From Notospermus geniculatus (taxonomy: Eukaryota > Nemertea > Pilidiophora > Heteronemertea > Lineidae), in assembly GCA_002633025.1 (NCBI GenBank), contig NMRB01000875.1, positions 96,716-160,715 on the forward strand: a stretch of 64,000 nucleotides of DNA, given 5' to 3'. A program made the translations under genes and the position numbers. The notes under the pieces are model-generated. The model searched no databases, had not been told where the DNA came from, and saw only the letters and a list, made by a program, of their open reading frames with translations. Of this stretch, positions 55,895 through 64,000 are shown piece by piece. Position 1 is the first letter of the stretch. Each line of letters opens with the position of its first letter.

Positions 55895-56309
55895 CGAAGG
55901 TGATGCAAACGATGACCCAGATTGAACTCGTCTTGAAGAACCACTGAAGTGCGTTCAAATAAGGAAAAATCAACTGCTGAAATTCCTTTAAATAGACCAT
56001 CGCACCGGAGTATTCGTATAATCCTGGCGATGGCGTCATAAAGAAATGGGTGGCAAGAACCAAGCTGTCCGCTACAGCTAAAGCGCGGAGTAACACCGAC
56101 GTTGATGTAAACGGCTTCTCTGTTCCGATGACGATAAAGGATAATACGTTACCAACGATGCCAACCGGTACAATGCAAAGCATCAGAGTAACGCCAAACA
56201 CGAATTGTAATATGCCATTCAAAGTGTCCAGGGTTCGGAGTGGATAAACACAATACCTGGCTCTGGCTGTGACGTTTTGATAATCCTCCGTCGTTAGTTT
56301 TATATCCAT
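55895..56309 (-). pseudogene. GPCR fragment (N-terminus to TM3)
   Basis: Encodes MDIKLTTEDYQNVTARARYC to the end of TM3 (SSIWVIVCITF), then stops at an N at 55894, beyond which lies a transposon fragment (55615-55893). It is nearly identical to the intact copy beside it. The 5' flank 56310-56710 matches the other copies. The truncation coincides with an assembly join. Confidence 0.82.
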
Positions 56310-57205
56310 CGTATAGTCGAAGACTGCCTCCCGTCACCTCTTAAGGTGAATTTGTGTGCATGAATAGCCAGCTACCCGTACCTTTCCTCTTTGGTTCGCT
56401 GGTGTTGCTTACCCGCAACGGCTCAGGAATGTGGAGATATGTAGTAGCAGATCAGATGTTTGTCTGTGACCGTTCAACACACTTGACTTGTACGGAACCG
56501 AAATACATGTATTTAAAGACTGACTAACCACTTCCAACAACCCACTGACGTAATGCTATACCCTACATCAGAAAAGAATTTGACCCGTGTTCTCACCGTT
56601 GCTTAAGGATCGTCTTCAACGTGCAGTATATTATTACTGAAAAAAATATGGACTCGAATTATTACTCGTTTGTTAGGGAATAATCTCTTGCACGATAGAA
56701 TATCCACGAAAAAGTCGAAGACTACCTCGCGACAAGGTGACACTATTGTGTTGATAAATATGAATATGAACATTTCAATCGGCACTATGCTTCAATCGGC
56801 AAAAAACTTAATAAAACGCTTGAATCGGGTATTTTACAGCGTGACGGCCCAGTCGTCTGGTAATCTTTGCTGAAATTTGGTATTGTAGACTGGGCTTCCT
56901 GTGTTGACTCTGTTTCCAGTTGTCAGTCTGATATGTCTGAGATGACTTGCCTTTCTGAGGAGTCAACCTGGCCCTACTCCTCTTGTTTGAGTAAAGGAAT
57001 GAGACTAGGGAGATATGTTGTGTACTGACATGTTTATTGTAAGACCTGTCATTCTTATATTTTGTAGATTTCACGAGAGCGGATGGATGAATGGAAATAA
57101 AAGAACAAATATATCAAGAGACGATTCCTTTCTCTCTTCGTCCCGTCGAGTCCTTTAGGACAGTCAGATGCTAGTCCCACCTCCATCCAATCAGTAAACT
57201 GGGTG

Positions 57206-57337
57206 TTATAGTGCCTTGGTTGTTGGCTGAGGTCTCTTTGGCGTTGGTTCAGGCGGATTATTACACGGGCTAACTGTTATGTCATCAACAGCCATGTCAG
57301 AAGTAAAATCACCTCCCTTTGTCCCAACGAATACAAT
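57206..57337 (-). CDS. MAM exon 4 and tail, copy B
   Basis: AATACAG acceptor, then IVFVGTKGGDFTSDMAVDDI, a final cysteine and a Pro/Thr-rich tail ending at a TAA stop (57206-57208). The MAM part is almost identical to copy A, but the tail after the last cysteine is different and shorter. Confidence 0.82.
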   Translation of the reverse strand: MVFVGTKGGDFTSDMAVDDITVSPCNNPPEPTPKRPQPTTKAL

Positions 57338-60300
57338 CTGTATTGAATGATAAAGAAATACATGTAACATGTAAACGGATAATAAGATCAGTTAATCTAC
57401 TCCTGTAGAGACAATGACAAACTAGAGTCGAATACTGTTTTGACCTCCTTTTCCTTGTAAAAAACATGAAATAGAAACGGGTTTCTAAGGTGAAAGACAT
57501 CGCTTCCCACCAGATTCGAACTCACGGACCCTCGCATAAGGCATCAATCGCCAGTACTAAGGGGCAGCTTAACCACTAGGCCAAATCCCCATCAGTTTTA
57601 CTATTACTCCCATCTTCAAAAAAAGATGGTTCAATGACCCATGTAAAACGAGGCGTCCATCCTTTTCCTTGTACATGTATTTCATTCCTTTTCCCTTGTA
57701 TTTCAAACAAGGTTTCACTGCTCGAACAACATTATCTTATCTAGCGTCTTTAGAAATATAACCTGCCAGTCTGTCATACTTCAAGAGTATGTAAGGGCCT
57801 ATGTGATCTGAATGGGGACCCTGGCCCACTGCCTCAATAGGTGTCGCTAGTGGTTAAAACTGTTGAAATGAAACTGATATCCCGGTCCTGATCAATTTCC
57901 CCCACACAAAAGGCGTCCATTGTATAGGGCCTGGTTTCGGTGTGCTGCCCTCTACCGTAGCTAGGATCCCCATTAGACTTTTGACAATTAATGTAATTGA
58001 CCATTATTTTCGAGTACGTTTCTCGTGTTGGACAGTCAAATATAAATTTGTACGAAGTACAGTACATGTGCTGTAATATACAGTAAAATCACCTTTTATT
58101 GGTGGTGCTGAGAATTCCTGTAGGCCCTGGTTTTGAAGGTATTTGAGGGCCAGAATGGGGGGATTATGTGGTTAAGTTTGATTAAATTGTGTGATCAGTG
58201 AAGCAGACACAAAACGGCTATGACAGGTGTTGATTTCAAGATCAGCATTTTTCTTTGGCACTATTATTATGCCTAGTATTCTTGTTTGTCACAATGTGTG
58301 CAGTGTGGTCACATTTCAGTACCAACCACACTCCACGAACTTTCTTCACAGTTCAGCAGTTCCAAAGAAGTACCTTTGCTGACACATAATCGGCTATTAC
58401 CCACCCCCATTCTGGCCCTCAAGTACCTTCAAAACCAGGGCCTACAGAAATTCTGAGCACCACCAATAAAAGGTGATTTTACTGTAATACTATTTTTATA
58501 ATTACTATACCTTATACATGTCTGTATTCTGTCGCGGAATCACAATCTTCGCCTCAATCCACATATATCCATGGTCACCTGATTTTGTGAACAGATTTTG
58601 TTGTACTCCGTTAATAGTGTCATTGATGAACACCTCCAAGCTCCCCATTGCAGCTCCATTCATATGGTAGAAAAACTGCATGCATCTCTCGATATTCCCT
58701 AAAAAAGTTAATTAAAAATTTTTGAAATAGTTAAAAAGGTTCATTAAAAGCACTGTGTCACGGCTTTCTGCACAGGGGGTGGAACAAGGAATTTGCATGT
58801 TCATGTATGTAGAATCATAAATACATGTATGTGATATACATGTACATAAGGTGAATGATAAATAAAAAGGCAATTTCCAGAGTGTTTGCGAATTTTCGAC
58901 CCGAACCGGGGTCTTCTTCAGGCTGGTACTTTACAATCCGAAACTCTAGAACAGACTGAGCTGAAACCCAAATGTAGATATGAAGTATCCCATCCAAACA
59001 GAGTCAGAAAAGGATACTGCTCCAAAAAAGGAGAATCAGCACAATCTCTAGACGAATCTCCAGTAAAGCACGTGCACACGATGATCCAAAGAGAAGAAAA
59101 GCACAAAAATTGACACACAATATATGATAAATAAACAGGCAATTTCCAGAGTGCTTGCGAATTTTCGACCCCAACCGGGGTCTTCTTCAGGCTGGTAGTT
59201 TACAATCCGAAACTCTAGAACAGACTGAGCTGAAACCCAAATGTAGATATGAAGTATCCCATCCAAACAGAGTCAGAAAAGGATACTACTCCAACAAAGG
59301 TGAAGGGATACCTCCTGAGTACAAAATAATATAATGGGCGCAGAAAAAGGAAAAGTCTATATCTTTTTCTATGACCTTAAGTAAAGTATAAAACCAAATT
59401 TATCACTTAAGTACAAACCCAGCTACATTCTGATATAAAAAAGTGAATTTGGGTTAGCAGTAATGTTATTAATTAGCTTTTAATTAGACCCTAAAATTTC
59501 ATCTTCGGGCGAAATTCTGACTCGCGGCTACCGATTGCGCTGTTCCGGATTATACCATCAGTCTTCAGGTGCCTATAGAGTTTTCTCCCAAAAAATTATT
59601 TCAATACCCGTTATAGGGTCTAAATATCCGTATTCACATTTTCTGGAATACGTGAAGATTTCACTCGGATATCACCAGGCACCTGGACAGGGCCGTAGCT
59701 AGCTTTTTTTGCCTAGGGGGCATTTTAAGCAGACGAGCTCTACAGACGTGGGTAGCGCCAAAGGGCGTCGGTGTTGCGGGGGCCTCCCCCAGAAAAATTT
59801 TGAAAATTAGAAGCTCTGAGATGCAATTTGAGATCAATTTCCGGCATTCTGAGACACGAACAATACTGATCTGTTATCCCATTTGATTTTGCTGAAAAAA
59901 AAATTTTTTTGAACAATTGGCCTGGGGGGCATTTGCCCCCCCCCCCTGTCCCTATGCTAGCTACGGGCCTGCTGGAGGACTAAGTTTACTGTCAGGTAAA
60001 ACAGTAAACTCCCTACGCAGTTGTGTACCGCGCCCCCTTCGGTTTACCCGCTCTCCACAACTGCTTAACTTCGTAAAATTCGCCGCGTTTGGTCAACAGA
60101 TGGCGCTGAGAGAGTCGACCAATGAGAGCACCGAGCAACCGGTAACCAAGCTGGCCTGAGACACTTTTTCATTGGCCGAACGGTTCGTAGCCATGGTAGC
60201 ACAAGAGTATCCGTTGCCAACGGGCCAAAGAGTTCTGAAAGCAGCGTGCTGATAGGCTGTAAAACTCGCGCCAGGCCCTGACGCCATCTGTTGACCAAAC

Positions 60301-63214
60301 GCGGCGACTTCCACGAAGTAAAGCAGTTGTGGAGAGCGGGTAAACCGAAGGGGGCGCGGTACACAACTGCGTAGGGAGTTTAGTAAAACAGATACTTCAT
60401 AAAAATCATCAAGCAATTAATTGCAAAACAAAACACTGAGCGGACATGACAACCAATCACAAGCAAGAAAATTACAGGCCGGGGGAGTGAGTACAACCTA
60501 TGGAATGGCAGCAATTTCGCTATAATTTTGACAAGAAAAACGCTTCCAAGTCACCAAATGAATAGATTCTAGAAAATTTATATCGATATATACATGTATG
60601 CAGACCTAGATACAATTATAAGCTATGAGACTATTGTGATTGTATTTTGATTTATTCAGCCGTTTTTTTGAACCGTACGAAAATCGCGTGGTGGAAGAAG
60701 CAGAAAGAAGAAAGAAATTTTGTGATTTCAATAGAGGCTATGCACTGACGTCATCAAATGACGTCATCAATGGGTCAGCACACTTTCCACCATTTTTGAC
60801 TACGCTTCAAGAATTCAGAGAGGCATTGCAAAGAATGTCGGCAAAATGGATACTCAGTGACCTATCCCAATCACGTTTTGTATCATTAGCTAAATATCCT
60901 GCGGAAATTCCGTTGAAGAAAGCGCCCTGCTATCTCATTTCGACTCTCGGCACTCAGACAGTTTGCTGCGAACACTCAGTGCATAAATGTACGTGTACAC
61001 AATGATGTGCACGATGTACCTGTTTTTACACAGAGCGTGATTCACCTCGTCGCGTCATCGACGTACATGTAGCGTCCTCCATCATCATGTCCATGTACAT
61101 GTAGCAGTCAACATGGTCAAGTGTGCTGACCATCAAATTTGCTCACAAGCAAATTTCAAGAGTTCCTAGTTTAACATTACCTTTTTTACCAGTGCCTTTT
61201 TTACCGTGACTTTTTTACCGGTGCCTTTTTACCGTACACCCGCACACTCAGACAGAGGATTCAATCTCGGAGTCATGAGTTGTATGTGTGCTGCCAGCTT
61301 TAGTCAAATCTCCTCACCCGCTGTACTTTTAATGACGCGCAATTTTTACCGATTCAACTTACTGAACATTAGGGGGAACGCACCTTTGAATTCGACCGCA
61401 GACGCCATAGTGAGCGTGTCACCTGATTTTACTGGCGACGAAGTTTCATAATACATATACGATCCCTTCCCTGTGGTATGGTCAGCGGTAGGTCCAGTAC
61501 TGGACGATGGGGTCGGGCCCTGAAATATCAAGGCAACGAGCTACATGTAATAGATATCTCTTCCAATTAGGCCTATACATTCAGAAAAAGTTGTATACGG
61601 GGACACTAAGTTTTAAAGCGCTTAAAGTGCCACTGTATGCATGAAGTATGCCTCAGAATCCATCCCCTGGCGGCGGAATCTGTAACCAAATGTGATAAAA
61701 CTGTTTTCCTGTCCAACCCATACAAGGCCAGTGGTAACACTAGGCTAAACTGATACTATATAGAGAGGTTGCCCAGCGGGCCGACTCCCGACTTCAACTA
61801 CGAGAATGGATTGCAGTCCGCTGTGGACATCCTTGATAAAAACGATTTGAAGAAGTTTTCAATACGTCAAACACCATAAATTGAAGGCAGAAAAATTTGG
61901 CCTTATAAATCGGAAGTGCGGATAAACAATGAATATTGAAGTCGTAATCCTAGTCGTTACGACTTGAAACACGACTATAATATTTGTGATTTAGGTGCAC
62001 ATCCAATTACGAGTCAATGAATTATTCTGCCACAAAGTTATGGCATTTTACGAGTTGCACAATGTCTATCAAATCGTTTTTATCAAGGACGTCTACAGCG
62101 GTCTGCAATTTATTCTGGTAGTTGAAGCCGGAGTCGGAGTAAAGCTGCGCAACCTACCTACTATATGACGAAACCCCAGCCGACAAAAATGGCCGCCATC
62201 CTTTTCATCACTTGAGAAGTTCAAAGAGAATGGATTGCAGTCCGCTGTGGACATCCTTGATAAAAACGATTTGAAGAAGTTTTCAATACGTCAAACACCA
62301 TAAATTGAAGGCAGAAATATTTGGCCTTTTAAATCGGAAGTGCGGATAAATAATGAATATTGAAGTCGTAATCCTAGTCGTTACGACTTGAAACACGACT
62401 ATAATATTTGCGATTTACGTGCGCACTTCCGATTACGAGTCAAAATTATTCTGCCACAAAGTTATGGCATTTTACGATTTTGCAAACGTCTATCAAATCG
62501 TTTTTATCAAGGATGTCTACAGCGGACTGCAATTCATTCTGGTAGTTGAAGCCGAAGTCGGAGTCGGAAAGCTGCGCAACCTATCTACTATACATGTGCA
62601 TGTATGACGGAACCCCAGCCGACAAAACAGCCGCCATCGTTTTTTCATCACTTGAGAAGTTCAACGCGCTGTCATAGCGTGACTAAAGGCGCCTCTCCAC
62701 GTGACAGTTTTCTGTCGAAAGTTTGCTGTCAGATAGTCAATTATTGCTCTCAGACAGCAATAATTGCTGTCATACAGACAGTATAGTACAGTACTGTATA
62801 ACAGCAATTATTGCTGTCTGAGAGCAATAATTGACTACATGTATCTAACAGCAAACTTTCGATAGAAAACTGTCACGTGGAGCAGCGCCTTAACCCTTCA
62901 TCAAGTACATGTAAGGTACCATGCGTGAATTCATTCTTTTATGTGTGGCAACAGTCTCAATGGCTAATTGGTAACTTATCATTCAGCTAAACAGATTTGA
63001 ACAGTCTTGCCGAGGGTTAAACGAGGGTTGCGTAAAGGTCAATAAGGGTTACGTCGGCCACCATGAAGAAATAGAAAACTTAATGAGTGGCGCTTTAAAT
63101 CAGTGCTAGAGATGTATCGAAGCCGTTTGAAATGCATTTTACTTACAGCATTTCGAATCCATCCGGTGAATAAATGTGTCTCTTTTTCAAAGTCTTCTGT
63201 GATGGTAACATTAC
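57206..63214 (-). CDS. Astacin-family MAM gene, copy B (3' part; 5' part beyond the window)
   Basis: Four exons on the minus strand (63147-63214, 61384-61519, 58511-58698, 57206-57337) correspond one to one with the four MAM exons of the gene at 0-10.8 kb, with exon lengths 68, 136 and 188 conserved and the same phases. Upstream exons (signal peptide, protease, CUB, EGF) would lie above 64 kb and are not seen. The introns differ: the 61.8-62.6 kb intron carries foldback insertions absent from copy A. The reading frame is intact, so this copy looks functional where visible. The domain call is firm; that it is a protease is inferred from copy A. Confidence 0.8.
57502..57592 (-). tRNA. tRNA-like sequence (degenerate)
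   Basis: On the minus strand TGGCCTAGTGGTTAAGC then GAGTTCGAATC at class-II-like spacing. It lies in the MAM3-MAM4 intron of astacin gene B. Probably a tRNA-derived repeat. Confidence 0.42.
58079..58487. mobile_element. TA-flanked foldback MITE (CAGTAAAATCACCTTTTATT)
   Basis: TA-CAGTAAAATCACC ends mirrored at 58487; the arms run ~85 bp through GGTTTTGAAGGTA. It lies in the MAM3-MAM4 intron of gene B. Confidence 0.8.
58511..58698 (-). CDS. MAM exon 3, copy B
   Basis: 188 bp, TTTTAG acceptor and GTATAG donor, encoding CMQFFYHMNGAAMGSLEVFI. Relative to copy A it has a one-codon insertion near FIND and a one-codon deletion near the end, so the length and frame are preserved, as expected for a coding exon. 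Confidence 0.87.
58860..59335. repeat. Two tandem GACCCC-core elements
   Basis: Two near-identical units (58861-59060 and 59130-59300) with GCAATTTCCAGAGTG, GAATTTTCGACCC and CTCTAGAACAGACTGAGC. Each has a GACCC-AACC-GGGGTC hairpin at 58898-58913 or 59167-59182. Confidence 0.75.
59698..59971. mobile_element. MITE with CAGGGCCGTAGCTAG ends
   Basis: CAGGGCCGTAGCTAGC at the left, GCTAGCTACGGGCCTG at the right, interior with G- and C-runs. CTGGA flanks both sides (59693-59697 and 59972-59976). CAGGG(C/G)CGTAGC ends are common in hAT-like MITEs of animals; the matched flank is only 5 bp. Confidence 0.7.
60005..60382. mobile_element. 378-bp long-arm MITE with perfect 9-bp target duplication
   Basis: Arms of ~100 bp beginning TAAACTCCCTACGCAGTTGT are nearly identical. 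GTAAAACAG stands directly before (59996-60004) and after (60383-60391). Long arms plus 9 bp suggest a Mutator-like origin. Open frames on both strands inside are mirror artefacts. Confidence 0.88.
60640..61005 (+). other. Unassigned open frame of 121 codons
   Basis: Follows a TTTATTCAG that could be an acceptor; encodes RFFEPYENRVVEEAERRKKF and more. No domain recognised, and it crosses the CRE-like repeat. Could be an exon or chance; listed so it is not lost. Confidence 0.25.
60746..60766 (+). promoter_or_regulatory. Pair of CRE-like TGACGTCA palindromes
   Basis: TGACGTCA at 60746-60753 and 60759-60766, inside the direct repeat TGACGTCATCAA. These match the CREB/ATF consensus. No gene start is recognised nearby, so a regulatory role is speculative. 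Confidence 0.3.
61384..61519 (-). CDS. MAM exon 2, copy B
   Basis: 136 bp, TTTCAG acceptor and GTGCGT donor. It encodes GPTPSSSTGPTADHTTGKGS then YMYYETSSP, the MAM TGPxxDHTxGxGxYMY signature. It differs from copy A by scattered substitutions. Confidence 0.88.
61768..62155. mobile_element. Foldback MITE in gene B intron (ATTGCAGTCCGCTGTGGACA family), copy 1
   Basis: AGGTTGCCCAGC...GCTGCGCAACCT ends with ACTATA-like flanks. The corresponding intron of gene A (near 4700) has no insertion, which gives an empty-site comparison. Confidence 0.8.
62228..62540. mobile_element. Foldback MITE, copy 2 (tandem)
   Basis: Repeats 61803-62120 after a ~65-bp segment (GACGAAACCCCAGCCGAC) that itself recurs after this copy. 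The outer left end is missing, so a tandem duplication including host DNA is likely. Confidence 0.75.
62686..62892. mobile_element. Foldback MITE (GGCGCTGCTCCACACGTGAC family), copy 2
   Basis: AGGCGCCTCTCCACGTGACA is mirrored at 62892, with CAGCAATAATTGCTGTC-type core repeats. Family of 14031-14249. Confidence 0.78.
63147..63214 (-). CDS. MAM exon 1, copy B
   Basis: 68 bp, acceptor CTGCAG... in the form CCTGCAG-like sequence and GTAAGT donor, encoding TITEDFEKETHLFTGWIRNA. It is the close counterpart of 5389-5456. Confidence 0.75.
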
Positions 63215-63415
63215 CTGCAAAGGCAACATGCATCGTCGATACTAATGTTTGGACATGTTAGACGGTTGTGACTTTACGGAATTACGAAAACCAACCAAGA
63301 ATTTAAGATGAGGTTCGCCGGACAGGCGAAAGCTTTTTGGCATCATTACATGTAGGCTATATCGATCGATGCTGCTGCATCGCAAGCCGTCCCTGCCATA
63401 AATCGACCATGCTGT

Positions 63416-63690
63416 AATTTTTTACTACCATGCGAGTAAATATTTTCTACCATGGTAGTAAATAATTCTTACCTAGGTAATAAATCATTACTATGGTAGT
63501 ATTTAATTCTTACCTAGGTAATGATTTACTGCCATGGTAGTATTCAATTCTTACCTAGGTAATAATTCGAATTATTACCGAGGTAAGAATTAAATACTAC
63601 CATGGTAGCGAGGTAAGAATTAAATACTACCTAGGTAATAATTAGAATTATTACCTACAAGGTAAGAATTACATGTAAATACTACCATCC
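63416..63690. repeat. 41-bp tandem array of CCATGG and CCTAGG palindromes
   Basis: TTACCTAGGTAA recurs at 63472, 63513 and 63554 (exactly 41 bp apart), and (C)CATGG at 63450, 63491 (one change) and 63532, also 41 bp apart. After TTCGAA near 63566 the order is inverted. No coding content. Confidence 0.82.
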
Positions 63691-63725
63691 AAAGAGATGA
63701 AAAGCACAAAAATTGACACACAATA

Positions 63726-64000
63726 TATGATAAATAAAAAGGCAATTTCCAGAGTGTTTGCGAATTTTCGACCCCAACCGGGGTCTTCTTCAGGCTGGAA
63801 CTTTACAATCCGAAACTCTAGAACAGACTGAGCTGAAACCCAAATGTAGACATGAAGTCTACATTTGACTTCATGTCTACATTTGGGTTTCAGCTCAGTC
63901 TGTTCTAGAGTTTCGGATTGTAAAGTTCCAGCCTGAAGAAGACCCCGGTTGGGGTCGAAAATTCGCAAACACTCTGGAAATTGCCTTTTTATTTATCATA
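63726..64000. mobile_element. Large near-perfect palindrome with GACCCC core (may continue past window)
   Basis: TATGATAAATAAAAAGGCAA at 63726 is mirrored by GCCTTTTTATTTATCATA at 64000. The arms are about 130 bp with a hinge near 63863. Both arms carry GACCCCAACCGGGGTC. Same family as 58860-59335. Confidence 0.82.

Noticed and set aside
21283-57592. Four tRNA-like sequences as functional tRNA genes
   Set aside because: A and B boxes are visible but acceptor and T stems are mismatched; they fit tRNA-derived repeats better.
60065-60416. Several overlapping open frames of 65-107 codons on the minus strand
   Set aside because: All lie in the arms of the 60005-60382 MITE, where both strands and several frames are open because of mirror symmetry.
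63416-63690. Regularly spaced repeats that could suggest a CRISPR array
   Set aside because: The units are palindromes in a 41-bp tandem period with no distinct spacers, the array inverts midway, and the genome is eukaryotic.

Overview
The window is a stretch of animal (metazoan) genome assembly. Genes are split into short exons with GT/AG (once GC/AG) introns, coding density is low, and most of the intergenic and intronic DNA is miniature inverted-repeat (foldback) transposons. The domain repertoire (astacin, CUB, EGF and MAM exons; a PAN-like exon; a FMRFamide-receptor-like GPCR array; LamG-like secreted proteins) and the abundance of TACATGTA and AGGCCTA words fit a marine invertebrate. 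A deuterostome such as an echinoderm, hemichordate or lancelet is my best guess, but the species is not determined.

Layout. 0-10.8 kb (minus): a secreted astacin-CUB-EGF-MAM metalloprotease gene, followed phase by phase from its signal peptide to its stop. The part that should hold the zinc-binding HExxH exon and the first half of CUB is absent, next to a one-base N join. 13.4-16.3 kb (plus): a MAM plus PAN-like gene with an apparent frameshift. 19.1-22.1 kb: a FMRFamide-receptor-like GPCR, a partial second copy and an inverted fragment. 22.3-24.4 kb: a 2.1-kb inverted-repeat transposon derivative. 24.7-33.6 kb: foldback elements, one nested, and a LINE remnant. 33.6-35.8 kb (plus): two similar, unrecognised ~325-residue proteins. 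36-50 kb: foldback elements, two copies of a LamG-like secreted protein gene (minus), and tRNA-like sequences. 50.5-56.3 kb (minus): three more GPCR copies, one intact. 57.2-63.2 kb (minus): the MAM and tail exons of a second astacin-family gene, whose 5' part lies beyond the window. 63.4-64 kb: a 41-bp palindromic tandem array and a large palindrome.

Main themes. (1) Segmental duplication with inversion: 17.2-19.3 kb reappears reverse-complemented at 54.1-50.6 kb. (2) Single-base N joins sit at copy breakpoints (1082, 7153, 44769, 55894), so some apparent duplications and truncations may be assembly artefacts. (3) A very high load of non-autonomous DNA transposons, several with recognisable target-site duplications (TTAA, TA, 8 bp, 9 bp), frequently nested. 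The secreted proteins and the receptor array look like ordinary expanding animal gene families. The least explained coding sequence is the 33.6-35.8 kb pair.
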